Source of the DNA: Symsagittifera roscoffensis
Taxonomy: Eukaryota > Xenacoelomorpha > Acoela > Convolutidae
Assembly (NCBI RefSeq): GCF_963678635.1
Contig: NC_087063.1
Location: forward strand, 47,674,684 to 47,738,683
Length of the DNA stretch: 64,000 nucleotides
Reading direction: 5' to 3'
How positions within the stretch are numbered: the first letter of the stretch is position 1; each line of letters begins with the position of its first letter. The translations under genes and the position numbers were made by a program. The notes beneath the pieces are model-generated. The model was given only the letters and a program-made list of their open reading frames with translations. It did not search any database and had not been told where the DNA came from. Below are positions 57,001 to 64,000 of the stretch, piece by piece.

Positions 57001-58806
57001 CTTGCATTACCAGACACCTTAAGTCGAAATACACCACCTGAATTACTTACACGAAAAACAACAGTTGAAATACCCAAAAACATAAAATTCTACCTTGCAG
57101 AAAACGAAACATCACCCCGATTGGAATGCAAATATGCAGTAAAAACTGATATTGAACAATCACAAATAAATAGTTTACAACATTTCCCACTTTATTTAGA
57201 TTGTCAAAATAATCATTATGAAGTTGATCTACTTGGAACATCAACTTTCAAACCAATCCCATATTCTCAATGGATAAAAAATAACACCCAACAAAAACGA
57301 ACAAAACAACACCCACCTAAGAAAGACCATTTTCCACTAATTGAAAAAGAAAATTTAACTGATAAAATAAATTTATCAGGACCACAAACAAATGATTCAA
57401 AATACACAATAAATCAAGTTTTTGATCTTCACGACCCACTTGATACAATACCCTTATCTAAATTCGAAATTGAAAACATTTTTCTCCCTCCAACAGAAAC
57501 AATTACAATTTCAACACTGAAACAATATCAAAATCTTGACCCGATAATTAGACAACTAAAATCATGGCACAAATATAAAACTAAACCTGTCAAGGCAGAT
57601 TCAACCATTCTAGGAAACAAAACACTCCTCCGATACTTTCGCAAATTTAACAACACAACAATTAACGAAAATACAGACCTTTTAGAGTATAATCAAAATG
57701 AATCTACAGTTCCCTGTCTCCCTTTAAGTATGATTCTTATAGCTTTTAATATTTCACATACACAAAATATTAAAGGACATTCTGGATCAGAAAAAACATA
57801 TTCAAACTTTATACAAAATTTTTACTTCCCAAATGCACCAAATTGGATAAAAGTACTATGCAATGATTGTATAGTATGTCAACTAAATAAACCTTACCCA
57901 AACCAAAAACAAATAGCACAAAAACAAGATTTTAAAGGACAAAGCTTGTACTTTAACCATCGTATCTCATTTGATACTAAAGGACCAATTTCACCCTCAT
58001 CCGAAGGAAACTCCTACATTATGGTAATTGTTGACGCATTTACACATTATGTAGCACTTAACCCAGTACCACATTGTAACGCTTATTACGCTTACACAAC
58101 ACTCTATGAACACTGGATAGCAAAATTCGGACTACCAGAAATTTTAGTCACAGACAACGGTACAGAATTCATAAATAATGAAATTATCACACTATGTCAT
58201 TTATATAACATTAAACACAAACCACGTACATCTCATGCACCTTGGACAAACGGCTTAGTCGAAGGTATGAACCGTTCATTACAAGAATATCTTAGATGTA
58301 TCATCAACGGAAATGATACAAAATATACCGAATGGTCAGCAGATGTAAAATTATTTCCCTTAGCATATAATTCACAAATTACGACAACTTTAGGAATGTC
58401 ACCATACGAAATGGTTTTTAACCAAAAGCCACGCAAACCAATAATGTTTACAGCAAATTCTCATAAAAACGCACAAGGTTATTGTCAACCAAATAAAGAA
58501 TCAATTTGTTATAACCTACCTTTACATACACACGATGAAGATCATTTTCATCACCCACAAATTCTTAAACTAGCCTCCGGTACACACACCGAATGGATTC
58601 TAAATAGAGATAAAAAACACAATGAAATTTATCAAAAAATAACAAAAAAGTTATTACAAAGACAAAACATTAATGAACAAATCAATTCACGTTTTACACC
58701 AGCCTCCGAATTAAAAATTGGAACATTTGTTTTAATACCTAATTTTAATACTCAAAAAGGAATTTCTAAAAATTACAACCCCTTCGAAAAGGACCATACC
58801 AAATAA
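51013..58806 (+). CDS. Gag-Pol polyprotein of a Ty3/gypsy-type element
   Basis: One uninterrupted 2,597-codon ORF with no frameshift between gag and pol. Gag has a capsid-type block (GAAQKWFSVL, about residue 655), a zinc knuckle C842-X2-C845-X4-H850-X4-C855 and a long Asn/Arg/Ser/Tyr-rich tract (about 892-1,073). Protease has D1229-Ser-Gly-Ala. RT has a first catalytic D1674 (TTADMNSAY) and Y1737-L-D-D. RNase H has D1886, E1929 and D1956. Integrase has H2249/H2256 with C2286/C2289 and the DD35E triad D2321, D2381, E2417. The ORF then stops in the C-terminal region, where similarity continues in the -1 frame. All catalytic residues are present, so the enzymes may be functional. Cleavage sites are not identified. 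Confidence 0.95.
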   Translation: MSSTHTPGEESPDDDEIFPFIVDATTDRGQHIFCKNLLLNLFEPGISPCKTEFPDVKIKRQIIDHYLKDICNITQQYGIYSIEFTSPNHNNRKYTIQTDDLDLEFSKVFSEYIKSIQYHNSQRANSIFTNEVFAIIYSYISILENEIPITNVSPTETSKHLRVRHEITLLSSYLNIIKENFTKDDVSQHTKHDLQKILAWFIIDYFTHNIDLIAQARKNFRPQNSNDDTAITEQSDYVWDPEWSHPAFISFPQSISSQAISTISYIRDYVKVIPLTIDATPLNYNTFLPDTQNNSLNSTVIHNENLNGTRNLTQQDIQTPSHFINEEIVHTTTTQQSISPIRPNLTTPRNTNPSQTQVTLQSTVKPSVAPKYSHMDYQTYRPMTIPSKTRKTFTRNNFTDHNYNYTHPSKTYNQPQRNFNQYTRSRNWDNPMTQPISINFQTNPPQDHSENYPFFQQNKNKKQTSYQMDYLSSDDDFLQPDIFAPNTQEYRRQGIQKTRTNHRNFSPQPIDAQHQQPIQQQNLINTQSFQPIQQQNPMTAHSYQPSQMQNEIPLPYYLQQHEITRNQLSNFSQMPNAAESLQMTMNPYLMGGSSITSNKLLMVFTGTDPEYSVEDYLKAVTANLILNIGPEPINTPLHQNWIHRRTALIQTTLDGAAQKWFSVLPLEIKSNWKRFTQEFSKMFDSERNKQQQRVLCNEIRRLPNETIKQIAVRIETLVRKAYSLNTHDYKNTKMTEILMMTLTPQLRKIAIKKRASHPSSIREPDLDFRKLVDKLEQAEITMKLEETENLKLQYVNRIETTPTNINNIQESETDLVEKITEILNIYEKNPNFKGKPSFKKWCNYCRRYGHSISECRQKQQDNQNKPQKYKEPNKSFYQYMKKDQNLPNKTVYSNNSSGKPLPNNTNYTRNQSPYNSSYRGRSPERRNTQNSSQNHYNRPNSRSNYSRSNSNTQRFVSRSNSQSRNNYYPNNQSRNSSYNRNRNYSYNRNRSYSNNRNQNYPNNQSRNNSYNRSNYNRPNNNYQNRSRNNSQNRHSSYNNRYRNYSQSPHRNNNNYNNSNNRHRSSTPKHQRQINQVQSNPETTSDPPGIDDTVTDTLQLNQINCTSSDSESDTENTLSINMIKVENDYESVIYEQPFSSHIYENQSEFLQNYYTTPINSTPTTQETNEINTTNQTIKNIKTKCLNTNHIYQNIQKEQPKEKIWTIPFLLESPRNKEFQPPDLEIDFLIDSGAESNIINIPTWNEIKTLHPKLTPLETSSKLATAQGSTLINYGKIQLFLLPTRTMEQSKILNKPFKQIFHITDIKYNIIGIPFISKYIPTINILNSKILIKDKYTKTKETSLTFFQRLNKQPPFFSKFYPIFNQQRKHLKPLSGNIYNFSIKQVHQYDKEQNKQKFYMSEFEFKPIHKFFKITISSIKYLKNSNSDIISLHVYNNTPYQVTLPLGLLGYCETNATISPIHEKAYRVNNILQLLDICQSTILNEELSINNIISNENRNTDYFTKTPYFKPTFNISNYTEDQQKFLTMFNFQHSQITQDEFEKLAKQLIKYSSVYATSKFDVGKISSSLHLPLKPDAVFKKQRASKVPIHLHDKVNRLLDILEQYNIISPVNKEEQPKGNTFINPVIILAKGESLKIVLDARYLNSLIDESKCNWPIEPIQVILTKINGKYFTTADMNSAYNQMPLDEQSRRLTQFVIGNQQYEFNRLFYGISIGPAAFSAFMSKIFRPLILKKNAITYLDDVFMQSQTKDEMFNVLEKYHQILQNENLKAAPDKSHFFLTRVKFLGHNIERKTITPLKSRIDAIQKLQPPTNKKKIQEFLGMLNFLSKYVYKMQLYLRPFYNILRQQNNFEWNTEHQTRFEEIKKLLTEQISNTIPDPNQPFYAMCDASNFGIGAALLQSHNGKNKMNLISANSRLFTQAELRLSTLMRECTAIIYTLTEYEFLILGSKHPTVLFTDHKPIIFLFTQKSNPNHRVYRFQLILMKFPNLHIVWTAGKNLALPDTLSRNTPPELLTRKTTVEIPKNIKFYLAENETSPRLECKYAVKTDIEQSQINSLQHFPLYLDCQNNHYEVDLLGTSTFKPIPYSQWIKNNTQQKRTKQHPPKKDHFPLIEKENLTDKINLSGPQTNDSKYTINQVFDLHDPLDTIPLSKFEIENIFLPPTETITISTLKQYQNLDPIIRQLKSWHKYKTKPVKADSTILGNKTLLRYFRKFNNTTINENTDLLEYNQNESTVPCLPLSMILIAFNISHTQNIKGHSGSEKTYSNFIQNFYFPNAPNWIKVLCNDCIVCQLNKPYPNQKQIAQKQDFKGQSLYFNHRISFDTKGPISPSSEGNSYIMVIVDAFTHYVALNPVPHCNAYYAYTTLYEHWIAKFGLPEILVTDNGTEFINNEIITLCHLYNIKHKPRTSHAPWTNGLVEGMNRSLQEYLRCIINGNDTKYTEWSADVKLFPLAYNSQITTTLGMSPYEMVFNQKPRKPIMFTANSHKNAQGYCQPNKESICYNLPLHTHDEDHFHHPQILKLASGTHTEWILNRDKKHNEIYQKITKKLLQRQNINEQINSRFTPASELKIGTFVLIPNFNTQKGISKNYNPFEKDHTK

Positions 58807-59234
58807 TTGCAAAACCCACTGATGTCACATATAAAATTACCGACTCAAACAAAAAAGAAATCGTTCAACATCGAAACAACCTATTACCTTATTACCCAAA
58901 AGAATACGCACTCCGCGAATTAACTCAATTATATTCTTTCACAGGATTAAAAATCATTCAAAATGAACCACATCTGAAAAACACAGAACAAAATGATAAC
59001 CCCACCGAAAATCAAAACACAAAACCAATCGCCACCAAAAACAATACACAAAACCATAAAGAATCCCCAAAACAAAGAAAAAATAGAAAAATGACCGAAC
59101 AAATAATACCCCAAGAACAAATCGACAAATCAGAAAATAGAAAAACAACAAGACTCCGAAATCAACCACGTAAAAACTATAAAATATTCATCCCCCAATC
59201 TAAAATTTTAAAGAAAGTGGAATTTCAAAAGTAA
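58770..59234 (+). CDS. Pol C-terminal tail with GPY/F motif, in the -1 frame
   Basis: This frame is open from 58,770 to the TAA at 59,232, has no early ATG, and begins KLQPLRKGPYQIIAKP. The Gly-Pro-Tyr word and its context are the GPY/F module found at the integrase C-terminus of many Ty3/gypsy elements. The decayed copy at about 33,270-33,330 keeps the same word. A basic, Asn/Gln/Lys-rich tail follows, ending KILKKVEFQK. The tail belongs to the integrase, but an in-frame TAA at 58,767 closes this frame upstream and no canonical slippery heptamer lies at the shift, so a one-base indel in this copy is likelier than programmed frameshifting. Confidence 0.7.
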   Translation, partial: KLQPLRKGPYQIIAKPTDVTYKITDSNKKEIVQHRNNLLPYYPKEYALRELTQLYSFTGLKIIQNEPHLKNTEQNDNPTENQNTKPIATKNNTQNHKESPKQRKNRKMTEQIIPQEQIDKSENRKTTRLRNQPRKNYKIFIPQSKILKKVEFQK

Positions 59235-59832
59235 TTTTAACATTATACTTCACTATCTTGAAACCTTCGAAACATTTTTCATTTACATTTTTCAAAATAA
59301 CATGCTGACAAGTACGCAATAATTCTAGTTCAAAATAGACCAATAGGATTCATCCAATCCGTCACTTTATCTAACTCAAACTAAGACCAATTAGACGAAT
59401 CATATAGAACTCCAGGCACATCTATAACTATAACTTTACGACCTCCAGGTCAAAAATAATCAAACCACTCCAACTTGACAACTAAAATAAATATCACCAT
59501 AATACCGTACCCCTCCCTTATCTAATAACCCAAAGATCAACAATATTTCCCCAACTCAGACCACGAATACCCCCAAAACAAATTTGTTAACTTAGCCTAA
59601 AGTAACAAAATCAACATTTTAATTAGCCTAAAGTATAAAAATCTCACCATACCCCGGATCATTTGACAAACAAAAATAAAGAAAAAGACGACCTCCCAAT
59701 CACCATGAAAATTGCCCCCAACAATTTTTTACAAAACTCAACCCACTTGTCAAAAAACTAATAAATAATCCGACCACACTAGAAAATCGCCTCGAACAGC
59801 AAAAAATATTCGACCAAGAGATCATTTCTTAA
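59235..59832 (+). other. Spacer between pol and the 3' ORF cluster
   Basis: About 600 bp without a gene. It contains AGCCTAAAGTA twice (59,594 and 59,622) and a CTATAACTATAACTT-like block also found in the decayed copies (ACTATATCTATAACTC). A splice acceptor or promoter for the downstream ORFs could lie here; nothing decisive is visible. Confidence 0.5.
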
Positions 59833-60063
59833 ATGCTCTTCTCTCAATCAGTTACTCAAATACTCATAAATTTTAAACATTTTTTTACAATACTTGAAAC
59901 CTTTATAATATTTCTTTTTGATATACTTGAATCTTTTCTAATAATCCTAATCATTTTTTGTAACATTTTTTTAATTTTCTACACTATACTCGAACTATTC
60001 CTCCAACTTTCCAAAACCCTTGATTATATCCACAGGTACGATTTATACAACTTGTCTAAATGA
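59833..60063 (+). CDS. Small hydrophobic ORF 1
   Basis: 76 codons from ATG 59,833. Residues about 15-55 are almost continuously hydrophobic (ETFIIFLFDILESFLIILII, then FCNIFLIFYTILELFLQ), enough for two membrane spans. Its stop TGA overlaps the next ATG as ATGA at 60,060. Decayed counterparts lie before the conserved ATGATACGA at 34,457 and 35,990. T-rich composition alone can give hydrophobic translations, so coding status rests on the conserved overlap and position. It resembles the small membrane accessory ORFs of some viruses in layout only. Confidence 0.45.
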   Translation: MLFSQSVTQILINFKHFFTILETFIIFLFDILESFLIILIIFCNIFLIFYTILELFLQLSKTLDYIHRYDLYNLSK

Positions 60064-60248
60064 TACGAACAATTTTCAGTAGAACTGATATTTTTTTATT
60101 GTTTGTTATTTTCATAACATTTTTATCATCCCTCATTTTGACAATATGTAAATGTATAAAGAAAGCAATCTTCACATTTGCCCTAGCAACAATCCTTCTA
60201 ATTCTTTTTTTGGAAGAATATTATAATAAACATAAACCTTCCCACTAA
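60060..60248 (+). CDS. Small hydrophobic ORF 2
   Basis: 62 codons, starting inside the stop of the previous ORF (ATGA). Two hydrophobic stretches, IFLLFVIFITFLSSLILTI and AIFTFALATILLILFL, are separated by the basic CKCIKKA loop, which predicts a double-spanning membrane peptide with a positive turn. Related text (SLTIVFVEEW) survives in the decayed unit at 39,650-39,690. It ends at TAA 60,246, just before the ATG-less ORF opens. The function is unknown. Confidence 0.45.
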   Translation: MIRTIFSRTDIFLLFVIFITFLSSLILTICKCIKKAIFTFALATILLILFLEEYYNKHKPSH

Positions 60249-60253
60249 AGTAA

Positions 60254-61390
60254 CAATTCAAAAATCCATCAAAAATTGCTACCCAACAGTCACAAAGTCA
60301 GTCTTCACCGACATCATCCCAAGATAACCAAACACCACCTTCAATTACTCAAAATCCTCAAACATCTACACGAATTTCTTTTCAAGACAATCCATACACT
60401 TTTGAAGAACGACATGCTCGTTTATCAGAACCACTAGAACCAGTTCAACGACAAGCACCTCTAAGCGAACCAACATATAACCTATACCCAACACTACCAC
60501 AAGAACTAAGTAGAATAAGAAATCCTAGTCAAAACCAAAATACAGTCGAAATAAATAGACAAATTATACATCCTCGAAGAAACAGAAATTTTCAAACTCC
60601 CCGAGTTCATTTTGATATACCTCAATCCCCATCACAAAACACTCCAGAAAACCCCATTGGTATATTACCAGAAACCCCTACGCTTCTTTCACAACGTAGC
60701 ACCTCAAGCTTACCATCAGATTACTTAGGTTCAACACCAACATCTGAACAAATACGTGAAAATCCCTTTAACCCCCCAAACCAGGCATCACGACTACCAT
60801 ATTGGACAACACATTCATTTACACAAGGTGAATTAAATTTAGTCAATAATCCAATAGATATTTCTACGGATACAACAACATCCTCATCACTACCAGAAAC
60901 ATTATCACTACCATCAACACCATCAATAAGCCAGATTTCACCACCACCTTTTAACTTAAATTTTCCAAATAATCTCGACGCCAGATATCGAGAACAATCA
61001 TCAATAAATATTCCTTTAAGACTAGATTGGAATACATTTACAGCACCTCCACCATTATTTGGACAACATCAAGAAAGTAACCGCCTTCATAACTGGGCAC
61101 TTAATAGATTACAATATCGCCAAGATATTCACAACGATATCCGTGATCACAATATTCAAATACTCCAACAAAACAGTTTACAATTAAAGTTTGAAATCAC
61201 AGTTAAGTTAAACAATATTACTCAACATCCCTACCCATTAAACCCACCAAACATAACAGCTCAATCACTACCACCACCGTTTATAACTACTGAAGTAATA
61301 TACAAATACGACAGATATACCAAAAACACAATTGGCTACATTACATTTTATAATCCATACTCAGGATTATCATACACATGTATATTCTAA
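60254..61390 (+). CDS. ATG-less 378-codon ORF upstream of env
   Basis: Open from 60,254 (after TAA 60,251-60,253) to TAA 61,388, with no ATG anywhere in frame. The sequence is Pro/Ser/Thr/Gln-rich at the start, then FEERHARLSEPLEPVQRQAP, repeated LPSDYLGSTPTSEQIRENPF-type text and a C-terminal part with LFGQHQESNRLHNWALN. The decayed units preserve this protein text (FEERQATLSEPLLPALRHAP) and also have TAA just upstream and no ATG. It overlaps the env ATG by 13 nt. It is probably made by splicing from an upstream start or from a non-AUG codon. No known domain is visible; a structural or accessory role is inference. Confidence 0.65.
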   Translation, partial: QFKNPSKIATQQSQSQSSPTSSQDNQTPPSITQNPQTSTRISFQDNPYTFEERHARLSEPLEPVQRQAPLSEPTYNLYPTLPQELSRIRNPSQNQNTVEINRQIIHPRRNRNFQTPRVHFDIPQSPSQNTPENPIGILPETPTLLSQRSTSSLPSDYLGSTPTSEQIRENPFNPPNQASRLPYWTTHSFTQGELNLVNNPIDISTDTTTSSSLPETLSLPSTPSISQISPPPFNLNFPNNLDARYREQSSINIPLRLDWNTFTAPPPLFGQHQESNRLHNWALNRLQYRQDIHNDIRDHNIQILQQNSLQLKFEITVKLNNITQHPYPLNPPNITAQSLPPPFITTEVIYKYDRYTKNTIGYITFYNPYSGLSYTCIF

Positions 61391-64000
61391 AATTATTAAT
61401 TTTTCTCCAACTCCTTTTTCTAGTAATCTCAAATCAAAACATAAACCCGTCCCCTCGTACAGGACCACAAGATTTATTAGTAACACATTACGATTGTGAA
61501 GAAAATGAACAAAAAACACTACACAAATATGCAATAAATCAAGTATCACAATGTGAAACAGAACCACAAGCTATAGAAACCACAAATGTAATAGCAACAC
61601 TCTATTCAAAAGCCCGAGCAACAACAGTTACAGGTTATAAATTCACAGCAACATTTTCCGAAAAGAAAGTACATTGTTCACAAGTCTCGAACGGAAACAA
61701 AAACCGACTTGACCATGAATCATTCTATCAGAGTAATATAGAACGTCTTTTACATCTCAATCCCGACGATTGTAAAAATGAATTACTTAGACTAAACATC
61801 ACACAAAATAAAAACTCCGAAAGAAAGTTAGTTAACTTTCAAGTTTTTTCAGACTCTGTACATCAATCACAACTTGAAAGACACCAAGGACATATAAAAC
61901 TAGACGATAAATACCCGTATAACGGCGCACACGGACGATTAACCTATGACCTACACGATAAACATTGGATACCACACATTGGTATAAATGACCCATCAAA
62001 CTGCAAAGCAGACACAAAAAATAAAGGATACCAAGAAATAATGTTTTTCGATTGGAAAAGACAACTCGAAAAAATACAACTAACACGAGATTTATCAGAT
62101 AATACAATGATCTATCAAGGAATCCGATTACCTTGTAAAAATGATCAAGGTTATTGCGACCCTACAACGAGAACACAAGCAACAATTGTTTGGTTCCCCG
62201 AAGATACATGTACAACATTTCAAGTAGCAAGAGTACACGCTCGTATGATAAAATTTCACGAAAAATACTTTATACAATCAGTTCCATATGAACAAGTCCA
62301 TCCATCACGAAGACAAAGTTCTAATTTTAGAAACATACACAATATAGAAAATAAATTGACACGTTTTCAAATATATCAAGAAACAGAACTTGCATGTAAA
62401 TACAGGAATCCACTTCACAGAACACAATACTCTGAAATATTAGTTGAATACGAAAAAGGATTCGACATGACCACTGGAAAAATAAAACTTGACCAATATG
62501 CCACAGGTCATCCTCCAAACGAAGGAACATCCTATATACCAGTTAATTTTGAAAAAAGCAACGGACAACCTGGTGGACATCTAAAACCCCATGACACCAG
62601 AAGCACACGCTTACAAGAATTATCACTAATGAATACTACATATTTCGGTAATATCCACTATGATATTCATTTAGATATGAAACTAGATTATACAATTAGC
62701 CGAATTTTTCAAGAAATGTCACTCTCCGAATTAGAAACATTACACCAACTATGCGAATTAGAAAGAACACAAATATTACAATCACTTGCACTAGCAGTAT
62801 TAAAAATACCCTACGCAGGATATTTACTATCAGGAAAAAGATCAAATTTTTTAGACTATGAAGGAAACATCTTATGGTTTTATACTTGTACTAAAAAAGT
62901 ATCACCACTATACGTTTTTGAAGATAAACGATGTTATAAAAGAATCCCTATCTTTTATAAGAATAAAGTACATTTCGTGGATACACTTTCACGAAGAACC
63001 TATTTCTGGGATACCGCAGTCCCATGTGGATCAGAAAACAGCCACAATGTAGTACAACTAAATCCTGATGAAAATAAATATTATCTTCTCACTCCATATC
63101 CCACATTAATGCAATCACTCAAAAAATTTTCACCAGAAAGCATTCGCGCTATTGCTCGAAACCCAAATATAGACTTACAATCAATAGGAATCTATTCAAA
63201 ATCAGATATTCAACATCACATTAGAACACAACAATTCCAAGAATTATTAACACAAATGGACACTATACAAAGACAATCAATAGACCAAAATTTACGCAAA
63301 CTTGCAGAAACCGCAGGATTTGCCGATATCTACACGCAAGACTATAGCGGATATTTTAAAGACATTAAAGATTATATATATCTAAACGGTGAAAAATACC
63401 GTCCCCAAGATATATCACCAATTAACATTTTTAGCTTTGTTACACTCAAAAATGAGATCCTCGATTTTCTAGGATGGCCCTACTACATCTTAGAAAAATT
63501 GACTATTTTATACGCAATGTTTAACTTTATTGGATTTCTTTTCTCACTTTTAAAAGGAATCTACAACACATGTGCTATACACACACAAGTAAACAGACAA
63601 GCAAGCGTAGCACGCATACTCTTTGCAGGATTTTTTGGAATCTTTTCTACATCTATAAACAAAATTCTTTTAGACGCACAAATAAAAGAATATAACACAA
63701 AAATAGCAACACGACAAAATACATACGACGAAGAACATAACAATGTAGACATAACGCCAACGGCACCACAATTACCACCCCTACCAAATAACCATCCACT
63801 ATCCCTAGTCCCACGAAATTTTCGAAATTTAGCCATCACACATAATCCAAATTTTCGACTCAACACATCACAAAGTCCCATCCAACATATAATGACACAT
63901 CAGTCACAAGATGATAATACTTATGAACAAATTATTGAACAACCCCATACCACCGCTTTTCAGTCTCAAAATAATCATTTTTTAGCCCACGATGAGCCGC
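61378..64000 (+). CDS. Env-like membrane glycoprotein, truncated by the window end
   Basis: 874 codons open from ATG 61,378 to the last base. Residues 1-20 (MYILKLLIFLQLLFLVISNQ) look like a signal peptide. A long Cys-containing ectodomain follows, with several Asn-X-Ser/Thr sites, the blocks YEGNILWFYTCTKKVSPLYV and RRTYFWDTAVPCG, and a hydrophobic segment at about 703-725 (YILEKLTILYAMFNFIGFLF). A second hydrophobic stretch at about 743-760 (VARILFAGFFGIFSTSI) and a Pro/His/Asn-rich tail follow. The position after pol, the signal peptide and the C-terminal membrane segment fit a retroviral-type envelope protein. I do not recognise it as a baculovirus F, phlebovirus or class I retroviral envelope. 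Decayed homologues lie at 37,232-43,458. Confidence 0.75.
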   Translation, partial: MYILKLLIFLQLLFLVISNQNINPSPRTGPQDLLVTHYDCEENEQKTLHKYAINQVSQCETEPQAIETTNVIATLYSKARATTVTGYKFTATFSEKKVHCSQVSNGNKNRLDHESFYQSNIERLLHLNPDDCKNELLRLNITQNKNSERKLVNFQVFSDSVHQSQLERHQGHIKLDDKYPYNGAHGRLTYDLHDKHWIPHIGINDPSNCKADTKNKGYQEIMFFDWKRQLEKIQLTRDLSDNTMIYQGIRLPCKNDQGYCDPTTRTQATIVWFPEDTCTTFQVARVHARMIKFHEKYFIQSVPYEQVHPSRRQSSNFRNIHNIENKLTRFQIYQETELACKYRNPLHRTQYSEILVEYEKGFDMTTGKIKLDQYATGHPPNEGTSYIPVNFEKSNGQPGGHLKPHDTRSTRLQELSLMNTTYFGNIHYDIHLDMKLDYTISRIFQEMSLSELETLHQLCELERTQILQSLALAVLKIPYAGYLLSGKRSNFLDYEGNILWFYTCTKKVSPLYVFEDKRCYKRIPIFYKNKVHFVDTLSRRTYFWDTAVPCGSENSHNVVQLNPDENKYYLLTPYPTLMQSLKKFSPESIRAIARNPNIDLQSIGIYSKSDIQHHIRTQQFQELLTQMDTIQRQSIDQNLRKLAETAGFADIYTQDYSGYFKDIKDYIYLNGEKYRPQDISPINIFSFVTLKNEILDFLGWPYYILEKLTILYAMFNFIGFLFSLLKGIYNTCAIHTQVNRQASVARILFAGFFGIFSTSINKILLDAQIKEYNTKIATRQNTYDEEHNNVDITPTAPQLPPLPNNHPLSLVPRNFRNLAITHNPNFRLNTSQSPIQHIMTHQSQDDNTYEQIIEQPHTTAFQSQNNHFLAHDEP

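Larger units (their letters stand above)
48961..64000 (+). mobile_element. Near-intact env-bearing Ty3/gypsy-type element (family A), 3' end outside the window
   Basis: Contains in order a 5' LTR, primer site, leader, ORF0, gag-pol in one frame, pol tail in the -1 frame, two small hydrophobic ORFs, an ATG-less ORF and an env-like ORF open at the window end. The domain order protease-RT-RNase H-integrase is that of Ty3/gypsy and retroviruses. The plus strand is strongly A-rich and G-poor, as in the decayed copies. The 3' LTR and target duplication are not visible, so completeness cannot be judged. Confidence 0.9.

Noticed and set aside
58751-58775. Programmed -1 frameshift at the end of gag-pol
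   Set aside because: The codons at the shift are TCT AAA AAT. The heptamer T AAA AAT does not fit X XXY YYZ, and the -1 frame has TAA at 58,767. A one-base loss in an A-run is simpler.

Overview
This is repeat-dominated DNA from a eukaryotic draft assembly, which contains a 200-base run of N. It looks like an invertebrate animal genome: all recognisable coding sequence belongs to Ty3/gypsy-type LTR retrotransposons, one of them with an env-like gene. I cannot name the species and see no host gene, tRNA, rRNA or CRISPR array. All coding elements lie on the + strand.

Layout. (1) 141-10,585 and 30,938-43,458 are two decayed, partly tandem-duplicated copies of an A-rich, env-bearing Ty3/gypsy family (family A). 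(2) 10,586-30,937 is a second, more GC-rich Ty3/gypsy element (family B), about 20.35 kb long, bounded by LTRs of 896 and 869 bp and inserted into the RT gene of a family A copy. It has a 3.1 kb leader with repeated hairpin motifs and two tandem structured RNA units, then a decayed gag and pol, then about 6.8 kb of decayed ORFs in the env position. The first of these carries an SGNH/GDSL-hydrolase-like domain. (3) 43,659-48,960 is non-coding DNA rich in tandem repeats and foldback palindromes, with a MITE-like insertion bounded by an 8-bp duplication. (4) 48,961-64,000 is a nearly intact family A element cut by the window end: 356-bp 5' LTR, primer binding site, a small basic ORF0 overlapping gag, one uninterrupted 2,597-codon gag-pol ORF, a pol tail in the -1 frame, two tiny hydrophobic ORFs overlapping by ATGA, a 378-codon ORF with no ATG, and an env-like ORF open to the end of the window.

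How the parts relate. In family A, gag-pol supplies nucleocapsid, protease, RT, RNase H and integrase, and the 3' ORF cluster ends in a membrane glycoprotein-like product, so the layout resembles an endogenous retrovirus. The decayed copies act as comparisons: they conserve the ATGA junction, the missing ATG and the protein motifs of the 3' ORFs, which supports those ORFs being real. Family B is clearly dead here (frameshifts, stops, and missing protease and N-terminal RT). Its architecture is the most unusual content of the window: a giant LTR element with a hydrolase-like cargo and a duplicated, covarying leader RNA.
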